Part shown: one piece after another, positions 10,325 to 21,369 of the stretch
Position numbering within the stretch: the first letter of the stretch is position 1
Layout of the letters: each line of letters begins with the position of its first letter
Assembly: GCA_031761405.1 (NCBI GenBank)
Contig: JASEVX010000010.1
Coordinates: forward strand, 6,760,453-6,824,452
DNA: 64,000 nucleotides
DNA from: Serripes groenlandicus
Taxonomy: Eukaryota; Mollusca; Bivalvia; Cardiida; Cardiidae
Direction: 5' to 3'
Notes under the pieces: generated by a model
Seen by the model: the letters and a program-made list of their open reading frames with translations, nothing else
The model's database searches: none
What the model was told of the DNA's origin: nothing
Program-made: the position numbers and the translations under genes

Positions 10325-10438
10325 GTTAATACAGATAGATAGATAGATATTTTATTGACTTAAACTATACAGTTTTTCATCATACAATATAAGTATTAAT
10401 AAATAAATTGCATGCACATGACACATTCGCGCAATAGC
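10325..10438 (-). mobile_element. Putative LINE 3' end with ATAG-type tail
   Basis: (ATAG)n directly followed by ATATTTTATTGACTTAAAC reads on the minus strand as an AATAAAATAT polyadenylation-like end with a short tandem-repeat tail, the layout of other LINE 3' ends in this window. No coding part is left. Confidence 0.45.
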
Positions 10439-10445
10439 TCGCTCG

Positions 10446-10496
<51 letters not shown>
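10439..10496. repeat. (CG)n(CA)n microsatellite
   Basis: GCTCGCTCGCGCGCGCG runs into about 22 CA units. The whole tract alternates pyrimidine and purine, a composition known to favour left-handed Z-DNA. Confidence 0.95.
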
Positions 10497-10500
<4 letters not shown>

Positions 10501-11317
10501 TTACATATAAACATAATTACTCGGGTTATAATATAAATATTAATTTGATAAAAGAGGATAGCAACCAAATATCTCTTTCTCTGCTTATTTGAATAGACTG
10601 GTTTGCTAACATAAGCAAGCGCTTGTATGTGCAAGCTGTTACCATTATAAAAAGGATGCATTGGTAGCCTTGCACACGCACTAGCTGAATGTCATTTTGT
10701 TTATAATTGCATGGTAATAGTTATTTGGGCTTTCATTGAAAGGAGCGACAATGCTTTACAGGCGACTGTTGGTGTATATAGCGTATAGCAAGAGGTAGAC
10801 ATTAAATGTTGCATGATACAATTTCATATAAATACTTGGTTATACTTCAAATAGTGTCAACATAATACAGTGTAATCTCATCAGTTGTTTGCTTGACTAT
10901 TTGTACTTAATCTCATGATTGGCACATCAATTGTTGTACAAATATCCACCCAAATGTATCGCATATTACATCCTTGATATACGGATGATATTTACATGTA
11001 CTTTAAACACAAATTATTGTATTTTAAAAACATGTATTTTTCAAAATTTGACATGTGGCATTAATGCTCCAGCGAGCGGGGATTGTTCTATAATCGTTGA
11101 ACAATTTCGTTTTCTATAGTATTAAAGAATAATTTTCTCATTAATACATAATTCGTCCAAAGAGAGAGCGTCCTACTGTGTATATATGCCATGAAAGAAA
11201 CGGTCTTAAAGATTAACGGTCTTGCAGCTAATGGGGAATTGTTGGTAAACAGGGCGCGTTTTGTAATGAATATTCTTATATGTCGCTGGAAAACATATTT
11301 TGCCATCATTCCGTTTG
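10497..11317. other. No gene recognised
   Basis: AT-rich. Short reading frames (66 and 73 codons) overlap on opposite strands near 11088-11119 and show no recognisable domain. Confidence 0.45.
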
Positions 11318-12330
11318 TTGGTTCTCTCTTCTAGAGACCCTTAAAGTCGGTCTTCGTTTCTGTCCGTTTGTTTGTGGCAAGCGTAGCGCCAAAACTATTC
11401 AACGGATTTCGACCAAACTTGGTAGGGATGAATGGTCTAGGCTCTAGTTGTTCCTTTTGTAGTATGGTCGCCATAGAAACCACCGTTGCTATGGAAACGG
11501 GCGAAAACTATAACAAAGAATTAAATTAAAATCATTATTTCAAGTTGCGTGTTCCTTTTTCTGTTTCCCTTTCACCTAATGCAAACATGTCGAGAGCCTA
11601 GTTTTGATGTTTTTTGATAGAAAAGTGGTTTTTGCTCTGAAAACGCGTTTTTTTTTTGCTAGCTGCATAGCAACGGCTATCTTTGAAAGGCTACCATTTG
11701 GAAACAAAGGCCTAAATCAAAAATCGTAACGGATACGTTTTTTCTAAATACCTCGAAGTATCTCTAACCGAAGTTTTAGCTCTCCACATTCAAAACTGTA
11801 GGAAAAGATAGAAAAATGGTTTTAGTTCTTTAACCCGGGTTTTTTGCTAGCTGCATAACTACGGCTATCTTTGAAAGGCTAGCATTTAGAAACAAAGGCC
11901 TAAAGCAAAAATCGTAACGGATACAATTTTCCTTAATATATCGAAGTATCTATAACCGAAGTTTCAGCTCTGCACAATCAAAACTGTATAGCAACGTGTG
12001 GGTCCTTAGCAACGAAACTCAAACGCGCGCACCCTGAGCCCCTATGGCACCAAGTTTCATTGCAATCGCCCCGTCTGTATGGGCTGTCGAGCGTCGCTTT
12101 ACAAACATTTGGACATAAAACGCGGTCATTTGTTAGCTGCATAGCAACGGTTGGGTGCTAAGCAACGAAACTTAAACGCGCACACCCTGATCTCATTTGG
12201 TACCTGTTCACCAAGTTTCATCGGAATCGGCTCTTCGGTTTGGAAAATCCTGACAATAAGGGATACCTAGCGAATCCCAACCTCAGTTATACCGACTTTC
12301 TAAGCTACATCACCATAGCAACGGGTACAT
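11318..12330 (+). mobile_element. Hairpin-headed Helitron-like element
   Basis: Head hairpin at 11320-11340 (GGTTCTCTCTTCTAGAGACC), then a CTGTCCGTTTGTTTG microsatellite-like block and CGCCAAAACTATTCAACGG. The core holds repeats of ~187 bp with landmarks TAGCTGCATAGCAACGG near 11657, 11845 and 12133. A minus-strand copy of the first ~215 bp lies at 41034-41250. The 3' terminus was not resolved. No coding capacity. Confidence 0.65.
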
Positions 12331-12339
12331 GCCGGTCCC

Positions 12340-13565
12340 GATAAATAGTAGTCCTCAGAAAAACTGTGTATGTGGTGTTTGATTTGGGTAGAATACTGGA
12401 AAATGGTATGTATTGAAACTATTATAGTTTCATCTTATTTTTCCTGTGGGAATAAAGATCAATGATAAGAGAAAGTTGATACAACGCATCAATGTTGCCG
12501 GAAATCCATACAGCAGTTAAGCATAACACTTACAGTATAATAGTTGAAAAAACAGTTATCAACTGAGGGGTATATTGGAACATCAGGGGTGGGGTCAAGT
12601 GAAAATGTATCATAACTTGCATTTTTTGGTCAACGAAGTGAATGTCCTTCATTGAAATATAATTGAAGCCTTTCATTGTTTATGATCAATCTCCATTCTA
12701 AGGTAGGTTGACCATATACATAGCCAACTTATTATTGATCATAAACAGTAATCTTGCCAATCCGTAGTTTTTGTATGTATACAATGCTTTCATTAAGGAA
12801 TAATTTTAAGATTTGTGAATTCCACATACACTTTTTCAAGATGCTTGTCAGAATATTTGAATTTTATTATTTATCAATAAAACCACAAAACAGACAATTT
12901 AGGATTTGCATGCAATAGCACTTCATTTTACCATTCCCCTATTAAAGTCAACATTGGACACCTTTGCAGCAATCTACTTTTAAAACAATGAGAAAAGGGT
13001 TAAATCGCTGAAGACATGAGTTCTATGAGAAATAATATTAGCTTTGCATCCTAATTATATCATACTTTGACAAATGTTAAAATGTAGTCCAATTTTTATA
13101 AATTAGACCACCCTCGAAATATTATATAGCTAAACAGTTAAATTTAATTGAAATTGTTGTATAATTTTAAACTTAATTTAGAACATGAACTGAACCCTAC
13201 AACATGTCAATTTATTGTAATTCTTTCTTTCCTTTTTCATAATGAAAATAACAAACAACTCATGTTTAAAAATTATATTATGATGAGCGCCCTTGTGTCA
13301 ATGATGCATAATAATATGCAGATCGCAAGCAAAATACCTGTAGAGAATCTAATGGCACATTGAAAATTGTCAAGTACGAAATCATTTGTCGTTCTTTACA
13401 CTCTCTTTTTCATTCAAAGTAATTTTTCTATTAAAACCAGTCTCATCTCAGTTTATTCTTTATAGAGTTATGTTTTATCTACATACATAATATATAATCT
13501 GTAAACTGACTGTCATTCTTTTGCAATAAAAGGAGTAAAAATATAACAATATTAATAATGTTTCA
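12340..13565. other. No gene recognised
   Basis: AT-rich sequence with a few short frames lacking any domain; no copy of the window's repeat families was recognised. Confidence 0.45.
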
Positions 13566-13567
13566 GT

Positions 13568-13790
13568 TTAACCCTTTCCCACATACAACAAATCTACAGC
13601 AGACGACTTTGAAAACATACAGACAAAAACCTGAAATATCTCCAAAAAGGTTAGCTTAACTGTTAAATAAAGTTGAAAACATTGTGACCAAACGAGAAAT
13701 TGCTTATCATGAGCAATTTCACCTTTGGCCACAATGTTTTCAAAATTCGTCTGCTCCTATTGTGTCAAAATGCGTCTATGAATGTGTTGA
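13568..13790 (-). mobile_element. MITE-1 (CCCACATA subtype), right end eroded
   Basis: TTAACCCTTTCCCACATAC start, CAGCAGACGACTTTGAAAAC, hairpin with apex GCTTATCATGAGC, then GTCTGCTC and a degraded end. TTAA is clear on the left only. Confidence 0.8.
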
Positions 13791-13799
13791 TCTGAAACG

Positions 13800-14085
13800 C
13801 GATACTCGACAGTACGATGATGATAACACGACAACGCGACAGTACGATGGTGAAAACGCGACAGTACGACGGTGAAAACGCGACAGTACGATGGTGAAAA
13901 CACGATAATACGACAGTGCGATGATGATAATGCGATATACTATCGTGTTTTATCCATCGTACTGTCGCGTTTTCACCATCATAATATCGTAGTATCGTAC
14001 TGTCGCGTTATCATCATCGTACCGTCGTGTTATCACCATCGTACCGTCGCGTTATCACCATCGTACCGTCGTGTTGAGTGGTAGA
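13800..14085. repeat. Inverted array of ~22-bp repeats
   Basis: The left half repeats units like ACGCGACAGTACGATGGTGA about five to six times. The right half repeats the reverse complement (TCACCATCGTACYGTCGCGT and variants) about as often, switching near 13935-13950. The block is thus both a minisatellite and a ~280-bp imperfect palindrome. Confidence 0.85.
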
Positions 14086-14089
14086 AAAA

Positions 14090-14310
14090 CATGGCCATCA
14101 AGGGACGGGGCTTTTTTCCCCCCGTATACGGCTATAGTAAAAACGTTAACAATCTTTATATACTAGTATGTGGCGGATTTTCAAATATGTTTTTGTAAAA
14201 ATGGTCCTTGGGTTACCAACAGTTGGCTTTCTTTCAAGCCATGTTGATTGGGAGAAAATAAAATGGCCACCAGGGGGCGTGGCTGTTGTTTTTCGTCAGG
14301 ACATATCTTC
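14090..14310 (-). mobile_element. Fragment of the 60-61 kb element core
   Basis: Contains ACATGGCCATCAAGGGACGG, GGCGGATTTTCAAAT, a TGGTCCTTGGGTTACC block, TTCAAGCCATGTTGATTGG and GGCCACCAGGGGGCG, in the same order as the core repeats at 60022-61383. It covers a little more than one unit. The strand is hard to fix without ends; sequence order is that of the plus-strand element. Confidence 0.6.
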
Positions 14311-14341
14311 TAACTGATTGTGCAATAATTATTCTACACAC

Positions 14342-14504
14342 TTAACCCTTTCAGCGCCGAATTGTTTAACGTAGACTCGTCCATGTTAAAAATCGGGCGT
14401 CTCCATTTCTCATGTAATAAAAGTTTGGACTATTTTGATAACTCAAAGGCAAACAATGCTGATTTCAAAAACCTCAATATTGCCTTCGGCGCTGAAAGAC
14501 TTAA
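14342..14504 (+). mobile_element. MITE-2 lacking its central hairpin
   Basis: TTAA-CCCTTTCAGCGCCGAATTG start and GCCTTCGGCGCTGAAAGAC-TTAA end, 163 bp. The body matches other MITE-2 copies up to GGCAAACAATGCTGATTTC and resumes at AAAAACCTCAATATTG; about 50 bp holding the hairpin is missing. Confidence 0.85.
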
Positions 14505-14770
14505 TCTGTAGATCGATGTATATAATGTTCCTTTTGGTGGTTCTCTTTCGGGAGTGTTCAAAGAATTAAATAATATTTGAAAAGTTGATAACAAGACAAA
14601 GCTTTTCCTATTAGTGTCAACAGAAATAAAAACTAGCCATGAGATATCTCAAGGTACAAACAGAGGGACAAATTCCGTCGGTCAATGGGTATGGATCAGT
14701 TTTCTAACGAAAAACAGGGTCTTTTTGCAAGATCTTTGTAATCTAATTTCCTGAAATCCGCGTGTAAATC

Positions 14771-14879
14771 CATATCATCGTTTCAAAAAGGCAAGAATCA
14801 TGATACTCTTGTCGAGTAATATCAATATCGTCGTTTCGAAAAGACAAGAATCATGATACTATTGTCGAGTAATATCAAT
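14771..14879. repeat. Tandem duplication of ~56 bp
   Basis: Two diverged units, each with CGTCGTTTCGAAAAGACAAG or its variant, AATCATGATACT and TTGTCGAGTAATATCAAT. Function unknown. Confidence 0.8.
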
Positions 14880-15075
14880 TTCATCCCGCTCCGTGTTCTG
14901 GAAATTTCTGAAGTGTCTCCAACTCAACTAAGGGTCAAGGTAATGTCATTTCTTGAAGAAAAGAAAACCAAACTATACAGTTATACAGTGAGCGCAATAA
15001 CAACCAAGGGATCTTTTCGCTTTCTTGATGAAAATTTGTCAAAAAAGTATTTCTTTTTTATTTTACTATGTTATA

Positions 15076-15305
15076 TAAACCCTTTCCCTCATATAGACGC
15101 TTTCTGACGCCTCTGCAAGAGACGGCTTTTTGAAAACATAGTGACAAAGAAAGAAATGGCTCAAAACGAGCAATTTCTCCTTTTGTCACAATGTTTTCCC
15201 ATTTTAGTCATAGGTTATCCATTCAATTACAGAGATTTTCTATTTTTTTGACAAAATATGTTCAAAATCGTCTGCTGTAGAATTTCGTATGAGGGAAAGA
15301 GTTAA
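15076..15305 (+). mobile_element. MITE-1 (CCCTCATA subtype), full length
   Basis: CCCTTTCCCTCATATAGACGC start, GACGCCTCTGCAAGAGACGG, hairpin with AGAAATGGCTCAAAACGAGC, then GTCATAGGTTATCCATTC and a GGGAAAGAG-TTAA end. The left flank is TAAA rather than TTAA. Confidence 0.9.
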
Positions 15306-15309
15306 AAGA

Positions 15310-15695
15310 AATATTGTGGATACTTCAAAGGCCATATTTTGTACTTGGGCTTGATGAATATTTGTTAGAATATTTGTCATCAGTCATGTTGGGTCGTCTA
15401 TATTCCTCAACTTACTTCTTTAAGAACATTTAAGAGTGCAAATGAGGGAAAGACGCTACTGTAAATTTTACAGTCTTTGGTATGACATGATATGACCGGG
15501 GAGATCCAACCCTGGTCTCCCGCTTTAACATATGAAACATATGAGACATATGAGAGAACCAACTTTTAAAGGGAGGCAACTGTAGAAAGAGTTGATTGTC
15601 AAACGACATGGGTTGCATCCCCTTATACGAGTGTGTTATTCTGATATTTGCATTCGCTTGACTTTATTTCTATATTACTGTCCCTTTGGCTGTTT
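15310..15695. other. No gene recognised
   Basis: Contains ACATATGAAACATATGAGAC, a short direct repeat near 15530-15550. No supported gene. Confidence 0.4.
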
Positions 15696-15696
15696 C

Positions 15697-15775
15697 CGTT
15701 ACGCAGTGGTTGAAGCGTCGGCTTCGGGTGTGGGTTCGAGTCTAGATCGGGTCATACCAAAGACTTAAATGGTAG
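15697..15775 (+). mobile_element. SINE-B head fragment
   Basis: GCAGTGGTTGAAGCGTCGGC and GGGTTCGAGTCTAGATCGGG (B-box type), then GTCATACCAAAGACTTAAATGG. This is the tRNA-like head and start of the SINE-B body, joined directly to an ATAG repeat. Confidence 0.6.
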
Positions 15776-15950
15776 ATAGATAGATAGATATTTCTTTATT
15801 TCCTCCATAAATGAAGAGTAAATACATACATACATTGTACGACAAATAAAAAAGTAAACAGTCCACATATTAGTTATTTACAGGTTGCTACAAGAAACAT
15901 ACAAGTAATATCGAACATATGAAATTTAAGCATATGTGTATATGTATGTT
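15773..15950 (-). mobile_element. Putative LINE 3' end
   Basis: (ATAG)n then ATATTTCTTTATTTCCTCCA; TTTATTTCCTCCA recurs at 55985 in a comparable place. On the minus strand this reads as an AATAAAG-type end with a tandem tail. No coding part is seen. Confidence 0.45.
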
Positions 15951-16259
15951 GGAGGGATTTGTTGGGTGTTTTTGTATGGTTGTGGATGCAATAATGGAAA
16001 AGGATCACGATGAGGGGGCAGGTTAATCATTGACTGCACGCATGCTACGCGACTATATCTGCATGTAAGAACGTTGATGCTTTTCCTTATCCTTGGCTTC
16101 TCCGCTTGTAGACGCTCTGGGTTGCGGGACTAGAAATGCGACTGATACATCGGTGCAAGGATTATTACTAACGATAGTACCGGTAAATTAAACGACGTAA
16201 TATACATATTGTTTGTCTTAGTTAGCAAGGAGTTTAATAGACAAAAGTCATACAATTTC
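15951..16259. other. No gene recognised
   Basis: Possibly more of the same LINE 3' region as 15773-15950; no reading frame with a recognisable domain. Confidence 0.35.
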
Positions 16260-16495
16260 ATGAGTCAAATTTCGTTAACATTATTGCGCTGGTGCATCAG
16301 CACCAGTGCATTCAAACTACCACTGGTGCAATGGACAATGGGCTTGCGCATGCGCCGTGTTAATCGTCTTGATCGCGCATGCGCCGTATTTTACCGTCAG
16401 CTCTCGGATATTTCCGTAGCAGTTCGTCACTAGACTGGTTCTCGCTCGAGTTTGCAATAGAAGATTAAGATAAGTGAACCAGTCTATTTATATGC
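16260..16495. repeat. Cluster of small inverted and direct repeats
   Basis: GCTGGTGCATCAGCACCAG and CCACTGGTGC near 16290-16330, GCGCATGCGCCGT twice (near 16345 and 16375), and AGACTGGTTC at 16433 inverted as GAACCAGTCT near 16477. Origin unknown. Confidence 0.55.
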
Positions 16496-16499
16496 GAGT

Positions 16500-16940
16500 A
16501 GTTTTATGATAATTAAAATGTAAATTAAAACCAAAGTTTAGCATGTACCGGCGTTTAGGCCATAACGGGTCACCCATGCAGGCACTAACCGCGATTAACG
16601 TTGATTAACTTTACGAAAAGGTCAACCACTCTACCAACGTCGCTACAAAAGCCGTCTTCCACAGCAGGCTTGTGGAAGTGATATTTATACCTAAAGCCCG
16701 TTCCCGTTACATTTCTCCCTCTTTTCTCTTGACTACGACCCGAAGTCACACAACTGAACACAAGCAGTAATACCAGAGCGGAGTATATGTAACATCACTG
16801 GGAACCACGGGGTTTTAATAATTTAAAATGGGAATATTAACATAAATGCGAAGATATTGTGCTAAAGTTTGCGATTTTAAGAATATATAAGTGTTTGTGA
16901 ATGCACTTTACAACACGTGCGTCTTATCGGGTCTGCTCTC
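16500..16940. other. No gene recognised
   Basis: No supported frame, repeat copy or RNA gene. Confidence 0.4.
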
Positions 16941-16943
16941 AAT

Positions 16944-17207
16944 TTAACCCTTTGCTACATAGAAGGAATCGGAATCTGCAGTAGTAGATGATTTTTGTTT
17001 TATTCAAATATTCAAAGCAGACGACTTTAAAAACATCTATGCAAAACTATGGACATTCTGTAAATAAATTTATTACTGAAAAAAATGAAAACATTGTGAC
17101 AAAAGGAGGAATGTTTCGTTTTGAGCAATTTCTCCTATTGTCACAATGTTTCAAAAGACGTCTGTTGTAGAGGCGCCAGAAAGCGTATGTAGGTGGGAAA
17201 GGGTTAA
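16944..17207 (-). mobile_element. MITE-1, full length with a short insertion
   Basis: TTAA-CCCTTTGCTACATAG start and GTAGGTGGGAAAGGG-TTAA end, 264 bp. The hairpin has apex TTTCGTTTTGAGC. Extra sequence near 16970-17010 lengthens the copy. Confidence 0.85.
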
Positions 17208-17505
17208 GACCATAAATTACCGACATTAAAACGTTGACATATTCTCACAATGTAATCTTATCTGAAAATACAGGCAACGGTTTCACAAAATACTTCTTAA
17301 TCCATAGATCCGATCTGCAAATTAGATGCAGTATTTGAGCCAATAAAAACAAAACATATGTTTTGTCTGGTACACTCATTTTCTTAAACAGATAATAAAT
17401 AACGTTGCTATGGTTACTCAACTTAATATAATTGAGTACGTTATTTCAGTGTGCCCAACACAATTCCTTATTTATATTGTCGGAAACTAAGACAACGTTA
17501 TCTTG
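17208..17505. other. No gene recognised
   Basis: AT-rich spacer between two TTAA elements. Confidence 0.4.
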
Positions 17506-17718
17506 TTAACTCTTTCAGCACCGAATTGTTTAAAGTAGACTCTTCCATGTTCAAAGTTGGGCATCTCCATTGCTCATGTAATAACAGTTTGGTCTATTTT
17601 GATAACTAAAAGGCAAACAATGCTGATTTTAGGTGAGACAGCTCGTTACGAGCTGACTCACCTGAATCAGTGTTGTTTGCAAAAACGTCAATATTGCCTT
17701 TGGCGCTAAAAGAGTTAA
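17506..17718 (+). mobile_element. MITE-2, full length
   Basis: TTAA-CTCTTTCAGCACCGAATTG start and GGCGCTAAAAGAG-TTAA end, 213 bp. The central hairpin is AGGTGAGACAGCTCG-TTA-CGAGCTGACTCACCT in two arms. This is the reference for '+' MITE-2 orientation. TTAA at both ends fits piggyBac-type target choice. Confidence 0.92.
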
Positions 17719-17820
17719 GAACTTTTGTGATTTTGAACCATACTATATCTATTGATTATACTAACATAGTTAAGGAATATCAGTATGCTAGGCTGCATTA
17801 CAAGAGTAGTTTCGTGATGC
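17719..17820 (+). repeat. ~100-bp segment shared with MITE-6 interior
   Basis: GAACTYTTGTGATTTTGAAC, TATTGATTATACTAACATAG and ATATCAGTATGCTAGGC also occur at about 20597-20695, inside MITE-6. Here it sits without the MITE-6 terminal repeats, directly after MITE-2. Confidence 0.75.
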
Positions 17821-17854
17821 ACCTATCACTATTTTGCCCGGGGGTGCGGCGGGC

Positions 17855-18070
17855 ATACACGGGACTTTAGACAAAAGACGATTCCCGGCAGGCGGGAATT
17901 TGACACGCCGAATGATTCCGGGTCCCGGGAAATAAACATTGGTCGGATTTTACATCCCGGTACCCGGAGAACACAAAGCATCTCCCACTATGGGGATTTA
18001 GACAAAATTATTGGCTCTAGGGTGGGGAATTAGACCCCAAAAAGGAAACCTTGTCTAATTCCCCTGGGTC
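17855..18070. repeat. Degenerate GGGAATTAGAC-motif cluster
   Basis: GGGACTTTAGACAAAA (17861), GGGAATTTGACACG (~17894), GGGATTTAGACAAAA (~17992) and GGGAATTAGACCCC (~18025), then the inverse TTGTCTAATTCCCC (18051-18064). The segment is GC-richer than its surroundings, with CCCGG motifs. It may be one end of an unrecognised DNA element. Confidence 0.55.
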
Positions 18071-18214
18071 TGCAATATAAAATCAACAAAATAACCAAAC
18101 ATAAGTTTAATACAATTTATTCCTAATATGTAAAACAAAACTTCATTGAAATGTGATCACGGGAACAAACTTAACAGAGAGAGTTAACATGGACACCCTT
18201 AAAACAATCAAAGT

Positions 18215-19620
18215 ACTGATTTTCCTTCAATTTGACCTAGTGACCTACTTTTTGACCCAACATGACCCTTGTTAGAACTTGACCTAGATATCATCGAGAA
18301 AAACATTCTGATAAAGTTTTAACATGCTGAAACTAAAAATGCAGTATCCAGAGTGTTAACAATATTTTCCTTCAATTTGGCCTAGTGAACAAGTTTTTAA
18401 CCCAGCATGACTCATATTCAAACTTGACCTAGATATCATTTAGATAGGATTCTGACTTAATTTCAAGCTGCTGTAGCCGAAAAATATGCTTCTACAGAGC
18501 TAACAAGATGTTCCTTCAATTTGGCCTAGTGACCTAGTTTCTGACCCAATGTGACCCATATTCGAACTTGACCTGTATATCATCAATACACACATTTTGA
18601 CAAAATTTCAAACTGCTGAAGCAAACATTCCTTCAATTTGACCTAGTGACCTATTTTTTTGACTCATCATATACATGTTGACCTACATATCATCAAGACA
18701 AACATTCTGATAAAGTTTCAACACGCTAAAGATGAAAATAAGGCCTTTAGAGTGTTAACAAGATTTCCATTCAATTTGGCTTAGTGACCTAGTTTTTGAC
18801 CCGGCTTGACCCATATTCGAACTTGGCCTAGATATCATATAGATAAACATTTTGACCAAATTTCAAGCTGCCTTAGCAAAAAAATGTGGCTTCTACAGTA
18901 TTAACAAGATTTTCCTTCAATTTGGCCTAGATACGTAGTTTCTGACCCAATATGACCCATATTTGAACTTGACCTAGATATCATTATTAATTTCAAACTG
19001 CTGAAGCAAACATTGCGGCCTCTAGAGAGTTAACAAGCTTTTCCCTCAATTTGACCTAGTGACCTACTTTTTGAACCATCATGATCCATGTTCGAACTTG
19101 ACCTACATATAATCAAGACAATCATTCTGATAAAGTTTCAACATGCTCAAGTTAAAAAATAAGGCCTCCTAAGTGTTAACAAGATTTCCATTCAATTTGG
19201 CCTAGTGACCTAGTTTTTGACCCATATTCGAACTTGACCTAGGAATTATTAATACAAACATTCTGACAAAATTTCAAATTGCTGAAACAAAAATTGCGGC
19301 CTCTAGAGTTTTAACAAGCTTTTCCTTCAAGTTGACCTAGTGACCTTCTTTTTGACACGACATTGCCTCATATTCGAACTTGACTTAAATCATGACAAAC
19401 ATTCTGATAAAGTTTCAACATACTCAAGTTGAAAATGTGGCCTCTAGATTGTTAACACATTTTCTTTCAATTTGACCCAGTGACCTAGTTTTGACCTCAA
19501 ATGGCCCAGTTTCGAAATTGTCCAAGATTTGATGGAGATCAATGTTCTGATAAACTTTCATGAAGATCCAATGCAAAATGTAGTCTGTAGAGTGTTAACA
19601 AGGGAAAATGTTGACGATGC
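18215..19620 (+). repeat. Tandem array, ~140-bp units, TGACCTAGTGACCT-rich
   Basis: About nine to ten diverged units. Landmarks in each are TTCCTTCAATTTGACCTAG, TGACCTAGTTTTTGACCC, ATTCGAACTTGACCTAGAT, ATTCTGATAAAGTTTCAACA and GAGTGTTAACAAG. It resembles the tandem core of a hairpin-headed element, but no head was found. No coding potential. Confidence 0.85.
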
Positions 19621-19639
19621 ACGACAGCCGTAATTACAG

Positions 19640-20450
19640 GGATTTTCTCAAAAGGTTTTTGAGCTACCCGCTTTCAAGCTACTCGTTTTCCATATATTTA
19701 AAAGAAACATTTAAGATCATTATGTCTAACTTAAATTTCTAAATTATGTTTACAACTTCATGGATTAAAACTTTACATCGTCTACGTTTACTTTGTATAA
19801 TGTGCATACTGTTTAGCTTTTTGTGAAACCTATTTAACTGATCCCTGGACAATCAAGAAAAATTGTCCATTTTGAAAAACCAGAGGGCAGCACAACAAAT
19901 TTACAAATTTACATTTCCTGAAGGCTGGGCATGACAATATACGAAGGTATTCAGCATAGCTGAATCCCCCGCATAAAAACTGCAAGATCAAATCACGTGC
20001 TACACAGGTATCGTATGGTTGACCACCCGTGTTATTGTTATAACGACGCGTAACATACCTGTCTGATGGGGGTGCCGGCACGAATCATTCCGACGGCTTG
20101 AGCGCGTTCTGCAATGCTCATTATCGCCATATTTAATGTTTTTCATAAAAGACAATCCACGAAGAATACATTCCTACCAAATACGACAACTACCATGCCA
20201 TGCACGAGGAACGCGAGCGCATAGGCTATTTTCGGACCTACAGTTCCGCGTGAATGTTTTTGTACATGAATACGTGTTTTCTTTCTTTAAATCGATAGAT
20301 TGGTGTGTACAATACAAACATAACCAAACTTGATATTTATTGATTAAATATGTCGTATAATATCATATTTTATATGGTGGCCAATTAGAAATTCGTCGAA
20401 GTGTATAGACCTATGAAAATCGCTTTTGGTGTCTAGGAGTGTGATGGTTA
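19640..20450. other. No gene recognised
   Basis: Holds CTCAAAAGG and TTTTTGAGCTACC near 19645-19670, a likely end of the preceding repeat. An 83-codon minus-strand frame at 19830-20081 and a 65-codon frame at 20136-20333 have no recognisable domain. Confidence 0.4.
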
Positions 20451-20453
20451 ATA

Positions 20454-20495
20454 CACAGGGACTTGCTCCTCTAAACATAGATATGACCCTATCTA

Positions 20496-20531
<36 letters not shown>

Positions 20532-20779
20532 AGGGTGGACCCAGTTTTCTGCGTCGCCTCGCTTCAACTCATATTTTTCAAAGTATTCTGTGTTAAGAAC
20601 TCTTGTGATTTTGAACGATACTTTCTATTGATTATACTAACATAGTTACGAAATATCAGTATGCTAGGCCGCAGTGCAATAGTAGTTTCGTGAAAACTGT
20701 ACAAAACTGTGTCCACCCTTGTTAATATATATATGCATAGATAGGGTCATATCTACTTTTAGAGGGGCAAGTCCCTGTG
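20454..20779. mobile_element. MITE-6, inverted-repeat element of 326 bp
   Basis: Terminal repeats CACAGGGACTTGCYCCTCTA, TAGATATGACCCTATCTATG and ACAAGGGTGGAC form arms of ~75-85 bp. TTAATA flanks the left end directly and the right end after one G, suggesting a TTAA-containing duplication. The left arm contains (AT)n at about 20497-20530. The interior shares ~100 bp with 17719-17820. Confidence 0.8.
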
Positions 20780-20799
20780 GTTAATATGCATATTGTGTA

Positions 20800-21106
20800 G
20801 ATTTATATGACATTATGCACATGTATGTATATTGTATTGTAAACAGGAAGTAGTTTAAAATGTCTCTAAATCTGAAGATCTCCTTATGTTGAATATGGAC
20901 AAATCGATTAACATTTTCATTTACTTTTCGCTTTAGGCTTTCTTGTTATTTTTCTGTTTACTTTTTTAAGATAGAAGTAATACAAGCTTACTTTCTACAA
21001 ACTGTCTTTACATAAAAAATCCGAAGAAATCATTTTATCTTATAGCCGTTTTCCTAATTGATGAGTGTTCTATGATCATGTATTTTATATAGTTGCTTTG
21101 TATTTC
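20800..21106. other. No gene recognised
   Basis: AT-rich spacer without recognisable repeats. Confidence 0.4.
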
Positions 21107-21107
21107 A

Positions 21108-21365
21108 GCCGTCACGCGAGAAAACCATCAATGTGGACTCTGCGTAAAGTATCGTCCCGGATCAGCCTAAGCATGTCGCGCAGGCTTACCCGGATAGACA
21201 CTTTTCGCCTCCTGTGGATTTTCTGTTTCAGGAATCATTAATTTATACCTCTATACCCCTGAGACACGGCGGAATGTCCCGGGTCAGTCTGCGCGGACTG
21301 CGCAGGTTGGTCTGGGTCGATATATTACGCAGAGGCCATAATGTTGGTTTTCTCGCGGGACGGCT
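21108..21365 (+). mobile_element. MITE-4, full length
   Basis: Ends GCCGTCACGCGAGAAAACC and GGTTTTCTCGCGGGACGGC are inverted repeats that continue into GGACTCTGCGTAA / TTACGCAGAGGCC. Two internal hairpin zones (ATCAGCCTAAGCATG...; CAGTCTGCGCGGACTGCGCAG...) flank a TTTCTGTTTCAGGAATCATT centre. No coding capacity. Confidence 0.85.
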
Positions 21366-21369
21366 TATT

